Source: Verrucomicrobiia bacterium (GTDB lineage Bacteria; Verrucomicrobiota; Verrucomicrobiia; Palsa-1439). Taken from it: DNA of 64,000 nucleotides. Below the pieces are notes generated by a model. That model saw nothing but the letters and a program-made list of their open reading frames with translations. It was not told where the DNA came from and made no database searches. The stretch covers positions 34,606 to 98,605 of the forward strand of contig JAJVHY010000010.1 of NCBI GenBank assembly GCA_022072455.1, read 5' to 3'. This document shows positions 53,067 to 63,421 of this stretch, piece after piece (the stretch's first letter is position 1; every line of letters starts with the position of its first letter). The position numbers and the translations under genes are program-made.

Positions 53067-54446
53067 TTAATTGAGATAGGCCGCCAGCGACGGCGGAGTG
53101 GGCCAATCAACTTGGGCGTGTTGCCGGCGAAGGGCGGTGCGGATTTTGGCTGGGTTTGTGATTCCGAAAACTGCTGCGGTGCCAGCGGCTTGACCGAGTT
53201 GCAGCATCGTCCGCGAGAGCCGGCAACTCGACGCGGCAATGGAACTAAAACTCGCCGCCCGGCAAGCCACGAGGAGATTGGGGCAGCCTTGGGGAATCAG
53301 GCAGCGCAGCGGCACGCCGTAGGGTTCAGCGAGTTCACCACAGCCGTGACTGCCGACACCGTGGGTGTCTTTGGCGTGATCGGCAATGGCGATGATGTCG
53401 GGGTGTTGTTGCCGACTCAGGCCGGCGAGTAAATCGTTTTCGGTCAGGACGTATTCGCCGACGACGCGCTGGGTTTCACGCACGCCCAACGCCGGAGCGA
53501 ACCATTGCCAGCAGTACCGGCGATACTCGGGATAGGTCGCTTGCAGCCACGCCCAATGGGCGCGGACGCGGCGTTCGCATTCACTGTAGGCAGCGGCGTA
53601 ACCGAGTTGGAGAAACTCACGGCCTTCCATCGTCGGGAGCATGTTGATCGCGAGATCGCCATTGGGATATTGCGCGAAGAAGGCGTAGGGATAACCCTTG
53701 CGCCACCAGCAGGCCGGCACTTCAGGCACGGGCGCTTCGGTGGCCGTGGGCGTGATCCGGTACATGAGTGTGACGCCGTTGATGTGGTCGTTGGGTTTGT
53801 CGGGCGCGTTGGGTTCGTCGAATTTTTCTTTGGACTCCTGCCCGGTCATGAATTCACAACCGCACGCCAATGCCAGTAGCGCGTCGGCGGTGCCGTCTAC
53901 GAAAAATCCGGCCGCGATGGTTTCACCGTTGTCGAGTGTGATGGATTGAATGCGCCCCCGGTCGGTTTGCGCGCCGGTGAAAATGGTCTTTTTGAGAAGC
54001 CGACATTGTCCCGTCTCGGCAAGGAGAGTTTCCATCGCGTCCGCCATCGCCGCCGGCTCAAACGTCACACTGTGCCAGTATTTCCGGCAAAACTCTTCAT
54101 CCGCGCCCATCCCGCGCGAGCCATACCGGCGCAGTGAGTCGGCGTAGTGGCGGGCCGGATCAATCAAGGACTCACCGCCAGGAATGTTGCCGCGCCACAA
54201 GCAGTGCTGGCCAAATGAGGTGATGCCGATGGCGTTCGGCACATCGCGCAGCCACCGGTAGAGATCAAACGGGATGCCGGTGCCGCCGACGCCCGGTTCC
54301 CAGTTGTTGACTCCGCCACGGACGGCGTTACCGCCGAGGGAATCCGATTTCTCGACAAGAATGACGGACGCGCCCAGCCGGGCGGCAGCCAGCGCGGCAC
54401 CGAAGCCGCCACTGCCGCCACCAACCACACAGAGGTCATAGGTCAT
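53067..54446 (-). CDS. FAD-dependent oxidoreductase (FAD_oxidored-type)
   Basis: A 459-residue protein with the dinucleotide-binding N-terminus TYDLCVVGGGSGGFGAALAAARLGASVILVEKSDSLGG and the later family features GFFVDGTADALLALACGCEF and LAEPYGVPLRCLIPQGCPNLLVACRAASFSSIAASSCRLSRTMLQLGQAAGTAA. It fits the FAD-dependent oxidoreductases encoded in PVC and Bacteroidetes glycan loci, where the reaction is usually unknown. It probably shares a transcript with the downstream mannosidase gene, 2 nt away. It has no recognisable signal peptide. Confidence 0.83.
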   Translation of the reverse strand: MTYDLCVVGGGSGGFGAALAAARLGASVILVEKSDSLGGNAVRGGVNNWEPGVGGTGIPFDLYRWLRDVPNAIGITSFGQHCLWRGNIPGGESLIDPARHYADSLRRYGSRGMGADEEFCRKYWHSVTFEPAAMADAMETLLAETGQCRLLKKTIFTGAQTDRGRIQSITLDNGETIAAGFFVDGTADALLALACGCEFMTGQESKEKFDEPNAPDKPNDHINGVTLMYRITPTATEAPVPEVPACWWRKGYPYAFFAQYPNGDLAINMLPTMEGREFLQLGYAAAYSECERRVRAHWAWLQATYPEYRRYCWQWFAPALGVRETQRVVGEYVLTENDLLAGLSRQQHPDIIAIADHAKDTHGVGSHGCGELAEPYGVPLRCLIPQGCPNLLVACRAASFSSIAASSCRLSRTMLQLGQAAGTAAVFGITNPAKIRTALRRQHAQVDWPTPPSLAAYLN

Positions 54447-54470
54447 CCGAGTATAGCGAGGAACACAGGT

Positions 54471-54833
54471 TCACAGCGGGCTGATCTTTTGCACGATGGG
54501 CAGGACGGTGTATTCGAGGACTTCGAGGTGCGCGGGCATGGCACAAATGTCGGCCACGACGGTGCCGAGTTCGCGGGGTTGCGTGCAGCGTTCACGGACT
54601 TCGGGGTCGCGGGCGGGATGACCGGCCAAGTTGATGGCGATGGACTGGGCCAATTCGTTGTCTGATTGCTGGTCAGCGGGCCGGATGCGGACGGCGTGAC
54701 CGGCATTGTTGACGAGGACATCGAGGCGGTCGGGGAGTTGAGCGAAGAGGTGATCCCAGTCGGCACCGCTGGCGACATCAGCACGGACGCCGGTCACGAT
54801 CGCGCCTGGGGAAGATGAGTTCAGTGTTGTCAC
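54471..54833 (-). pseudogene. Short-chain dehydrogenase remnant
   Basis: The 120-residue frame retains RLDVLVNNAG, the NNAG motif of short-chain dehydrogenases, and a C-terminal-like ending (GTVVADICAMPAHLEVLEYTVLPIVQKISPL). It lacks the N-terminal TG-x3-G-x-G cofactor motif and the YxxxK catalytic pair, so a start segment and a central segment seem deleted. It is probably a decayed gene; a small unrelated protein is less likely. Confidence 0.6.
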
Positions 54834-54877
54834 GCGGGGTAGAGTAGAACCTTCCGTCGCTGGGTCAAGAAAGTTGC

Positions 54878-57800
54878 TCAGGCTTTGCCGGAGCGGCGTC
54901 GGCGATAGTAGATTCCAGCCGCTCCGACCATCAGCAGGAGTAGAACACTCGGTTCGGGAACCACGTTGATCTGGTGGAAGGAGGAGCCGTTGAGCAGCAA
55001 GACGCTGCTGCTGCCGTCCCAGATGCCCACTGAGATCCCGTTGATGCCGGTGCCTTGTTTGTAGAAGAGCTGGACGTTGTTGCTGACGATGAGGAGTGAG
55101 CCGGGACTGATTGTCAATTTGTTGACGTACAGTCCGGCCACCAGCCCGTCATCAGGGAGGAAGAATCCATGCGTGTCCACCAAGGTAAGCGTCGAGGTGA
55201 CCACGCCGCTACCGAGGGTGAGTTCACCGAGACTGAAGTTATTGGAGAACCCGGCAAAGTCGTCGTAGCCCTTGAAGGTGAATGAATTGGTCGAGACTGT
55301 CGCGCCATTTTCGGTGAAGAAGACTTCGTTGGAAGGCTGGAGCGAACTGTTCCAACCGCCAAGGTTGATACCGGCGACGCTGAAGACTTGGGTGTGTCCG
55401 CCGGCACCGTCAAAGATGAACTCCCCGGCAGTGTTGTATTGATTGGAGAGACTGCTGAAGTTGAAGAAGTTGGATTTGAACGAATAGACATCGCTGCTGG
55501 CCATGTTGATATAGCCATTGGTGGCCACGGTGTAGTCGCCGTTGAATGTCAGGGTGGTCGGGTCGGTAAGCCACGCGTTTTCGTTGACGACACTGGCGTT
55601 GAAGGTGCCGTAGCTGTTGCGGAAGCTGACGGTGCCGGCATTGGTGAAGATGGCGTTCACGATGAGCCGGCCAGTGTCGGCCCCAATGACGCCGGTGCTG
55701 CGGTTGAGCAATGTGTCGCCGGTGAGGCGTAACACCTGGGCCAAGGATGTGGCCATGCCGGTGCCGGAGTTGATGAGTGTCGGGGAGGTAATCGTGCCAA
55801 ACCCGGCAAACCGGCCGCCGAGAGAGTTGGTCATGGTGCCGCTCTGGAGAATGCCGCCGCGCATCACGATGGTGCCGTTGTTGGCAAGTGGTGCGTTGCT
55901 GCTGACTCCAAAGATCATTTCGCTGCCGCTTTCCACCACGAGAGTTCCGCTTTGGCGGATGTCGAGCGCGGCACCGCCGCTGGGAGTGACAAAATGCAGT
56001 ACGCCGTTGGTGGAGCGGATGGTGCCAAGGTTGGCGAGTTGATTGGTAATGGCGATGTGACCGTGCCCTTGGATCAACCCCGGCTGGGCAAGGCCATACG
56101 CCCGGTTGGTCAAGGCCGAGTTGGCCGTCAGCGTCCCGCCATTGATCAGAATCCGGCCGGAGTTTTCGATGTAATTCAAGTTCCCGATGAGCGACTCGGC
56201 AGCGCGGCGCAGTTCCAAGGTATCGGTCGCGTTGCTGATGATCATCGTTCCGAAGTTGGCGATGCCGTTGCTCATGGTCGCCACGCCGGTATCAATGACC
56301 AGCGCGCCGCCGTGGGCAATGATTGTGCCGAAATTAAAGATGGCCTTGTCGTTGGATGGCCCAGCGCTGCCAAACGCACCGCCGCCGATGATAGAACCGT
56401 AACCGACGATGTAATTGAGATTGGTGAAGGGTTCACCCGCAAAGACCAGAGTCGCCCCACCGGTCCGCAGTGTGCCGCCGCGGATGTCCACGGTGCCACT
56501 GTTCTGCCACGCGTTGCTGGTGTTCCAGGTCATCGTCGCGCCGGCGGAGATTTGGAGAGTGCCTTGGTTGATCGGGTTGACGGAACTGGTCATGATCAGC
56601 AGCCCGTTGGTCGCGCGGATCGTGCCGCCACTGCGGTTGACCATGACTGCCGTCAGGGTGCCGTAGCCTTCGATTATGCCATCGGTATCATTCGAGATCG
56701 TGCCGCTGGCCGCCAAGGTGCCGTTTTGGATCGTGATCGTGCCGTGGTTGAGAATCGGCAATCCCGCGCTGCGATTCAGACTCAATGTGTTGTTGGAACT
56801 GACCACCATCGTGCCGACATTCTCGATGCCGTCCGCCGTGAGGGCATCACCGGTCGTGATGAACAGCGTCCGCGCTGTGCCGTCGACTGGATTGGTGACG
56901 ATGAGTGTCCCTTGGTTGAGAAACGACTTGTCATACCCGCCACCGGTGCCGCCATAGGCTCCGCCACCGATGATCGAACCGTAACCCGTAATCAACCCGG
57001 TGTTGGTAAAGATGCGACTGACGGCATTCGTGTAACCACCCGTTCGTAAGGTTCCACCGCGCAGGTCAATCGTCCCGGCACTCGTCCACGAATTCGAAGA
57101 GTTGGACTGGAAGGTGCCGCCGTTGGTGATGAGCACCATCCCGGTGTTGAACAGGCCATTGACCGCGTTAAAGTTCACAACCCCGTTGGTCGCGTAAATC
57201 GTCCCGCTGCCCTCATTGCGCAGGAAACTGTTGAACGTCAGGCCATCGATACCGAGGATGGTGCCGCGATTGGTGATCACGCCAGTCTCCTGAGCAATTT
57301 GGATCGCGCCACCATTCGTACCGTTGGGAGCGATGGTGCCGAGATTGAGCAAGTGGTTCTCGACCTGCAATGTCGCGCCCAAGCCCGCGAGCAATCGGCC
57401 GGCTGCGGTGTTCGTTCCGCCGAGCAGCGTGACATCCAAAACGCCGCCATTGACCGTGGCAGCAATTGTCCCGGCGTTGTAGATTGCCGGCGCTGACGTA
57501 CCCACGCCGCTGATCATAAAGTTGTTCGTGATCGTCCCCGGCGTTCCGTTGGAAATGATCAGCGTACCGCCCAGCATCGCAATCGAGCCGTTGTTGACGA
57601 AAGTGGACTGCGCGCCGCCACTGATGACGACGTTCAGCGTCGCGCCATTGCTCGCGCCGATGGTCGCCGTGTTCAACTCGCTCAACCCAACCGAGAACAC
57701 ACTCAAGCCGCTGATCGGGTTCGCGGCCATCACGGTGCCGTCGTTGAAAACGGTCTGCGTGACATTGCCGACGCCGATGATGGTGCCGGTCGGGCGATTG

Positions 57801-60800
57801 CTGATCGTGCCACTGGGATTACCGCTCACCAACAATGTCCCTCCCGCCATCGTGATCGTCCCCAAATTGATGAGCGGCTGGCTACCGCCGCCCGGGATCG
57901 TCACATCCAGCGTGGTGTTCGTGCCGAGTACACCCAACGTCCCATTGGCCGGGTTGGTGAAACTGTTGACCGCGACCGTCAACGTCGCCAAATTCGCGGT
58001 CAAATTGCTGGCCAAGATCATCCCGGCATTGACCACGCCCGGCCCGCTGACCGTGCCATCGCCGACAATCGTGCCGGTATTGGTGATGTCACCGGAGCCG
58101 ACCACAATCCCATCGCGGAGGCGAATGACGCCGGCATTGGTAAAGCTCAAAGTCGAGCCGGCCCCGGCAATGTTCGTGATGAGCAATTGCGAGAGATTCC
58201 GCACGTCAATCACGCCTGCCGGCGCATTGATTGTTGCCGTCCCCGGTCCAGTCAGAGTCACCTGCGAAGCCGTGCCAGTTAGTGCAATCGTTCCCAGATT
58301 CTGAATCGAGAGGCGCAGAGTGTTGGTTGAATTTGCCCACGTCGTGATTGTCCCAAGATTCCGCAACATCCGCGTCGAGTCAGCCGTCGCGCCCGCCTGC
58401 ACCGTCAATGTGCCACCGCCGAGAATGACTGTTCCGGCATTGGCGGCAACAGTTCCACTATTCCACGCCGTTGTATCCCGGCGAATGGCGAGCGTGGTGT
58501 TGTTGCTAAGGATCAAGAAACCCGTCGCGGTGTTGCTGAACCCGATGGTAAACGCATTGGCCGAATTAAGCACCAACGTCCCGCCACCGTCGGCGAGAAT
58601 CGTGCCGGCGTTGACGATGCCGTAATTCTCGTTGCCGCTGCCATAACCCGTTTGGAAAGTCCCGCTGCCGGAGAAGTACCCGGCATTCGTGAATACCGCC
58701 AATCCCGCTACGTTCGGCATATAGATCGTCCCGCCAGCAAACGCGAATGTTCCGCCCTGCCCCAGTGTCGCCCCACCAATGCCGGTATTGGCCGACAACG
58801 TCAGATTCGCGCCTGAGTTGACCTTGATGGTTCCGTTGAGTTGCGAGGCCGGCATGAACGCGTTGCCCAAATCGACATTGGCCGCGATCTCGATCGTCCC
58901 GCCGTTGTTGGCCTGCCAGGAGCCGCTAAAACCGCTGCCCACTGCGACATTGCCGACCACTTTCAGCGTCCCGCTTGTGGCCGCGACAAAACTGCCGTAG
59001 TTGCCGGTGCCACCGGCGGTGAACGTCGCCTGCCCGCTGTTGTACGTCCCAAAAATATTGAGCGTCCCGTTGCTGGCGATGAGAAAACCCGACGCCGTTT
59101 GTTTAACCGACATCGCCAGCGTGCCGCTCCCGAGAATGGTCGCATTGTTCAGGAGGAAGTTGGTCGCCGCCTGACCGGCGTTGCCGTCCACGAGCGCCGT
59201 GATCGTCCCGCCGTTCAGATAAATCGTCCCGTTATTGGTCGGGTTGTTCGCGTTGCCGCCGAATCCCCACGCGTTGGCGGAACGCGTGATCACAAAATTA
59301 CCGCCACTGTTCACCGTGACCGTCCCGTCATTCAAGAACCCGCTCAACAAGAACGCATCCTGCGAATTCACGACCAATGTCCCCGAATTCACGCTGATGG
59401 CGCCGGCGTTGTGGAAGGGGAAATTACCGGTACCGGTAAAGGTCGCGGTGCCGTCGCCACTGTTGCTGATGCTGCCACTGGCCGCGTTGACAAACCGGTG
59501 TCCCGCCAAACCGTAATTGAAATCCGTCGTCTGCCCGCCAGCCGCCGTCATCAAAATCCGCCCGGTATTGGTGAATGTCGCCGACACCAGATGCAGCGTC
59601 GCACCGTTACTGACCGCCAGCGTGCCGCCGCTGTTGTTGAGCGCGCTGCTGGCCAACGTCCCGGCGGTCGAAATCACAATCGTGCCGCTGTTTGAGAGCG
59701 CGCCCCCCGCCACGGTCCCACCCAAATTCGTGATCACCCCGGTATTGCGCCAAGTCGGGACGACGTTCAAGGTCGCGCCGTTTGCAACGCGAACAGTAGC
59801 GGCATTGCTCAATCCACCGGTAAATCCAAACACCCCATTGGTCGCGACGATGTTCCCGCCGCCGGCATTGACAACAGTGGCCACATTTGTGCCGGCCCCG
59901 ACCATCAGATTCAAGTTCGTGACATTGCCGCCGGCCAAATAACCACCGAAGTTTGAGATCACGCCGTTGTTGTCCCACGCCGGGCCGACACTGAGTGTCC
60001 CGGCATTTCCGCCGGCAAGGAGGTAGGTGCCGAAGTTTTGGTTGGACTCGCCGGCACCAGTGGCGACACTAAGCGTACCATTGGTGGCGATGACAATGCC
60101 GGTGGTGTCGTTGTAGAGCGAAGAAGTTTCGGTGCCGGGGCCGGTGATTGTCCCTTGGTTGGTGACGACGCTGCCGGCCAGCGTCAGGGTGCCGCCACTG
60201 AGGAATATCTTGCCGGCATTGGCGAGGACGTTGGTGTTGAAGAACAGAGTGGAGCCGGCATTGAAGTTGGTGAGCGTGCCGGTGTTGGTGTTGTTTTCAA
60301 GCAAGAGACCAAAGACACCGTTGCTGGCCAGAATTGTGCCGCCGACCAGATTGCCCACCACGAGATTGTTGGTGCCGAACCCGTAGATGAGACCGGTATT
60401 GTTGGTCAGGGTGGCGTTACCACCGCTGGCGTTGGTGAGTGTCATGAAGCCGCCGAGCAAGGCAACGGTCCCATCATTGACCAAGCCCCCGCCAGTGCTG
60501 GTCCCCAGGGTCAATGTCGCGGCCCCACCAAGGGCATTGTTGGCGCCAAGCAAGCCGGTATTGGTCACACCGACGCTGGCCAGCAAGGCGTTCAAGCCGG
60601 GCAGCGGAGCTTGGGCGATGAACGAGCCAGCCCCCGCCGTGACAATCGGCAGGGTCGAGACGTTGCCGACTCCGGCAATGATGTTGTTGTTGGTAATGGT
60701 GCCGGCCACGCCGTTGAGCAGGATGGTCCCGCCCGACATCGAGATTGTGCCGTTGTTAACCAAGAACGGAGTCGCCCCCGGCGTCAGGAGATTGAGGACC

Positions 60801-63421
60801 GCGTTCGTGCCAATCGTACCGAGGGTCGCACCAGCGGCGTTGATTGTACCCGCCAGATTAATCGTTAATGTGCCGGCATTTGCACCATTCGTGACGGCAA
60901 ACACCGCGCCGCTGTTGACCATCGTGCTGGTGATGGTGCCGAAGTTGATCACGGTGCCGAGGTTGGTCAGGGTGGTACCGCTGATGATCCCATTTTGCAT
61001 GCTCAACGTCGCGCCGCTGACAACCAGCAACCCACCCACGCCAGTGCCTGACCCAGTCGCATTCGCCACGACCAGTGTGCCGTTGCTGACTGTCGTCCGC
61101 CCGCTGTGCGTGTTGGCGCCGGTTAGCGTCAAGGTACCCGTCCCAGTTTTCGTAATGGCGAGCGTCCCGCTGGTGTTCTGGATGGTGCCGTCGAAGGTGC
61201 TTGATTGATTGTTCCCACCGACAGTCAGTGCGCCATTGCCGGTTGTGTTATCCACCGTTCCCAGTCCGCTCAAGCCGTTGATCGTGTCGCTGAAGCCAGC
61301 CAGATTCAGGGTGCCGGTGACAATGACGTTGCCCTTGCCACCGCCATCGGGTAGGACATCTGCCGAACCGAGTTTCAACTGGCCGACGCTGATGGTGGTG
61401 TCGCCATTGTAGGTGTTGGCGCCACTAAGAGTCAGAGTTCCCGCACCTTGCTTGGTGAACGAACCAGCCCCGCTGATCGAGCCGGAAAATGTCGTGTTAT
61501 TGCCATCACCAACCGACAATAACGCAGCCCCCAACGTGACATTGCCACTCCCGGCCAGCGAACCAATGGTTTCATCGTTTCCATTGAGATCAAACAAACC
61601 AGAACTGTTGACAGTGACAGCCGCGGCATCGCTGACTTGGTTGGCGGCAAACAATCTGACAACATCGGCATTTGCACCACCGGTCCCGTCGCCCACGACC
61701 AGATTCCCCGGAATTGCCGCGGTCCCGGCCGACTTGGCGAGTTGGAGCACACCCGCATTAACCGTTATCGGCCCGGTAAAGGTGTTGGCTGCAGCCCCCC
61801 CGAGCAGCAAGACTCCTGCGCCCTGCTTCAACAATCCACCGGAGGCCCCCCCCGTTAGGGCAGACTTGACGGTCAATTCCGTCGCAACCGCTCCTGCGTC
61901 GCCGATGTCAAACACCGTTTGTGCGCCACCGGCCGTGTTGATTGAAACCGCACCGTTCGTGATGAAAGCAGCCGTTGAGGAGCTATCTTGGTAGATGATG
62001 CCAGTGCCTGTGCCACCACGCAAATTCAGCGTGCCATCGCCCGACAGGTTTATCGTGCCACCGTTGAGGGTCAGATTGGCGTTGATCGTGATGGTGCCGG
62101 TACTGGCTGTAACTTCGACCGCGCCGCCACTGATAGTGGATGCGCTGGTCAGCGTCAACTTGCCGGAGGCAATTGTCAGCGAGCCACCGCTCATTGACAG
62201 CGCATTGATCGTTTCAGTCCGCGCCCCCATGATGAACGCACCCGAGCTAAGCGTCAGACTGCCGGTGTCGGCAAGTTGTTCGTTGGACGTCGAGGAGTAC
62301 TGCACCGTGCCGCCGCTGATGACCAGATTACCCCCGACCGCATTCACCTCGGCAGACTTCCCAAGATTCAAAGTACCCGCATTTACGGTCGTCGCCCCTG
62401 CGTAGGTGTTCGAGCTACTCCCGGCCAACACGACCGCGCCCGGCCCGGCTTTGGTCACGCCGTATGTGCCGCCGCTTTGGCTGATGACGCCACTTAGCGT
62501 AACGGTCCCGCCGGCTTGATTCGCTTCGAGCGTCACGTTGCCCTGCAAGGTGACGTTACCGCTGAAGGTGCCATACCCACTGGAGTTCAAGCCGCCAATC
62601 ACCCGGTACTGCGCGCCGGCTGAACTGGCGACGACGAGGTTTTGGGTCACTGTGACACCGCCACTGCTGTTGGAAATCCACAATTTTGCTGTGCCCGTCT
62701 GGGTGCCGCTGTTGCCAACAGTGATGCTGCCGCTCTTGAGCGTTGCGCCGGAACCGAGCCAGAGTTCGCCGCGATCAATGAAAACGTCGCCGGCAAATTG
62801 CTGCGCCGATGTGGTGAACTCCGCGATGCTGTTCTGCTTGATGGTGAACGTCGCGCCCGATCCACTGCCACCCAGCGTCCCCGAAACGGTGATCGTCTTG
62901 CCGTTATCGCCCCAGATTTCAAAGGGTTTGCTGTTGTCGTTGTAAAGGTTGTTTTGGAGAACGAGGTTGCCTTGAACTGGGTTTAGTTCGATCTTTGTGC
63001 TGTTCTTGCCGGACAGCGGCATGTTGATGGTCTGTGTAAACGTTCCGGCATTCTCGACTTTGCCATAAAAATCTATCCCATTGCCATCGCTGCTCAGTGT
63101 CAACCCCGCCCCAAAGGTCACGTCGTAGATGATGTCGTTGATGGAACGCCACGCTCCGTAGTCGTAATACAAACTCGTTTGGCTGCCGTTATTCCGGTAG
63201 CTGAAATGGAGATTGTTCCCTGAATTCCACGTCGGCTGGCTGTTGCCGAACCAGTTCTCGTTCCACGTGAAATTGCCCTGCACGCCATCACCATCCCAGT
63301 TGATGTCAGCACCGCTGGCAACCGTCACCACCAACAACACACCACAGCCCACCGCCCATCGGAGACACTTTGCTCCGATGTCGAGTGAAAACTTCGACAC
63401 GAAAGTTCGCAACTCAACCAT
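54878..63421 (-). CDS. Giant PEP-CTERM protein with autotransporter-associated beta-strand repeats
   Basis: A 2847-residue protein: a signal segment (LRWAVGCGVLLVVTVASGA), a beta-helical body with recurring units such as LTKTGTGTLTLTGANTHSGRTTVSNGTLVVAN and LVNNGTISMSGGTILLNG, very rich in Thr, Asn, Gly, Ala and Ile, and a C-terminal VVPEPSVLLLLMVGAAGIYYRRRRSGKA sorting tail. In the middle, hundreds of residues follow a loose pattern of NxGT/TNxGTI turns. It is probably a long surface fibre released or anchored by exosortase. It has no catalytic motif I can see. Long homopolymer-like repeats in the frame may have been collapsed in assembly. Confidence 0.85.
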   Translation of the reverse strand: MVELRTFVSKFSLDIGAKCLRWAVGCGVLLVVTVASGADINWDGDGVQGNFTWNENWFGNSQPTWNSGNNLHFSYRNNGSQTSLYYDYGAWRSINDIIYDVTFGAGLTLSSDGNGIDFYGKVENAGTFTQTINMPLSGKNSTKIELNPVQGNLVLQNNLYNDNSKPFEIWGDNGKTITVSGTLGGSGSGATFTIKQNSIAEFTTSAQQFAGDVFIDRGELWLGSGATLKSGSITVGNSGTQTGTAKLWISNSSGGVTVTQNLVVASSAGAQYRVIGGLNSSGYGTFSGNVTLQGNVTLEANQAGGTVTLSGVISQSGGTYGVTKAGPGAVVLAGSSSNTYAGATTVNAGTLNLGKSAEVNAVGGNLVISGGTVQYSSTSNEQLADTGSLTLSSGAFIMGARTETINALSMSGGSLTIASGKLTLTSASTISGGAVEVTASTGTITINANLTLNGGTINLSGDGTLNLRGGTGTGIIYQDSSSTAAFITNGAVSINTAGGAQTVFDIGDAGAVATELTVKSALTGGASGGLLKQGAGVLLLGGAAANTFTGPITVNAGVLQLAKSAGTAAIPGNLVVGDGTGGANADVVRLFAANQVSDAAAVTVNSSGLFDLNGNDETIGSLAGSGNVTLGAALLSVGDGNNTTFSGSISGAGSFTKQGAGTLTLSGANTYNGDTTISVGQLKLGSADVLPDGGGKGNVIVTGTLNLAGFSDTINGLSGLGTVDNTTGNGALTVGGNNQSSTFDGTIQNTSGTLAITKTGTGTLTLTGANTHSGRTTVSNGTLVVANATGSGTGVGGLLVVSGATLSMQNGIISGTTLTNLGTVINFGTITSTMVNSGAVFAVTNGANAGTLTINLAGTINAAGATLGTIGTNAVLNLLTPGATPFLVNNGTISMSGGTILLNGVAGTITNNNIIAGVGNVSTLPIVTAGAGSFIAQAPLPGLNALLASVGVTNTGLLGANNALGGAATLTLGTSTGGGLVNDGTVALLGGFMTLTNASGGNATLTNNTGLIYGFGTNNLVVGNLVGGTILASNGVFGLLLENNTNTGTLTNFNAGSTLFFNTNVLANAGKIFLSGGTLTLAGSVVTNQGTITGPGTETSSLYNDTTGIVIATNGTLSVATGAGESNQNFGTYLLAGGNAGTLSVGPAWDNNGVISNFGGYLAGGNVTNLNLMVGAGTNVATVVNAGGGNIVATNGVFGFTGGLSNAATVRVANGATLNVVPTWRNTGVITNLGGTVAGGALSNSGTIVISTAGTLASSALNNSGGTLAVSNGATLHLVSATFTNTGRILMTAAGGQTTDFNYGLAGHRFVNAASGSISNSGDGTATFTGTGNFPFHNAGAISVNSGTLVVNSQDAFLLSGFLNDGTVTVNSGGNFVITRSANAWGFGGNANNPTNNGTIYLNGGTITALVDGNAGQAATNFLLNNATILGSGTLAMSVKQTASGFLIASNGTLNIFGTYNSGQATFTAGGTGNYGSFVAATSGTLKVVGNVAVGSGFSGSWQANNGGTIEIAANVDLGNAFMPASQLNGTIKVNSGANLTLSANTGIGGATLGQGGTFAFAGGTIYMPNVAGLAVFTNAGYFSGSGTFQTGYGSGNENYGIVNAGTILADGGGTLVLNSANAFTIGFSNTATGFLILSNNTTLAIRRDTTAWNSGTVAANAGTVILGGGTLTVQAGATADSTRMLRNLGTITTWANSTNTLRLSIQNLGTIALTGTASQVTLTGPGTATINAPAGVIDVRNLSQLLITNIAGAGSTLSFTNAGVIRLRDGIVVGSGDITNTGTIVGDGTVSGPGVVNAGMILASNLTANLATLTVAVNSFTNPANGTLGVLGTNTTLDVTIPGGGSQPLINLGTITMAGGTLLVSGNPSGTISNRPTGTIIGVGNVTQTVFNDGTVMAANPISGLSVFSVGLSELNTATIGASNGATLNVVISGGAQSTFVNNGSIAMLGGTLIISNGTPGTITNNFMISGVGTSAPAIYNAGTIAATVNGGVLDVTLLGGTNTAAGRLLAGLGATLQVENHLLNLGTIAPNGTNGGAIQIAQETGVITNRGTILGIDGLTFNSFLRNEGSGTIYATNGVVNFNAVNGLFNTGMVLITNGGTFQSNSSNSWTSAGTIDLRGGTLRTGGYTNAVSRIFTNTGLITGYGSIIGGGAYGGTGGGYDKSFLNQGTLIVTNPVDGTARTLFITTGDALTADGIENVGTMVVSSNNTLSLNRSAGLPILNHGTITIQNGTLAASGTISNDTDGIIEGYGTLTAVMVNRSGGTIRATNGLLIMTSSVNPINQGTLQISAGATMTWNTSNAWQNSGTVDIRGGTLRTGGATLVFAGEPFTNLNYIVGYGSIIGGGAFGSAGPSNDKAIFNFGTIIAHGGALVIDTGVATMSNGIANFGTMIISNATDTLELRRAAESLIGNLNYIENSGRILINGGTLTANSALTNRAYGLAQPGLIQGHGHIAITNQLANLGTIRSTNGVLHFVTPSGGAALDIRQSGTLVVESGSEMIFGVSSNAPLANNGTIVMRGGILQSGTMTNSLGGRFAGFGTITSPTLINSGTGMATSLAQVLRLTGDTLLNRSTGVIGADTGRLIVNAIFTNAGTVSFRNSYGTFNASVVNENAWLTDPTTLTFNGDYTVATNGYINMASSDVYSFKSNFFNFSSLSNQYNTAGEFIFDGAGGHTQVFSVAGINLGGWNSSLQPSNEVFFTENGATVSTNSFTFKGYDDFAGFSNNFSLGELTLGSGVVTSTLTLVDTHGFFLPDDGLVAGLYVNKLTISPGSLLIVSNNVQLFYKQGTGINGISVGIWDGSSSVLLLNGSSFHQINVVPEPSVLLLLMVGAAGIYYRRRRSGKA

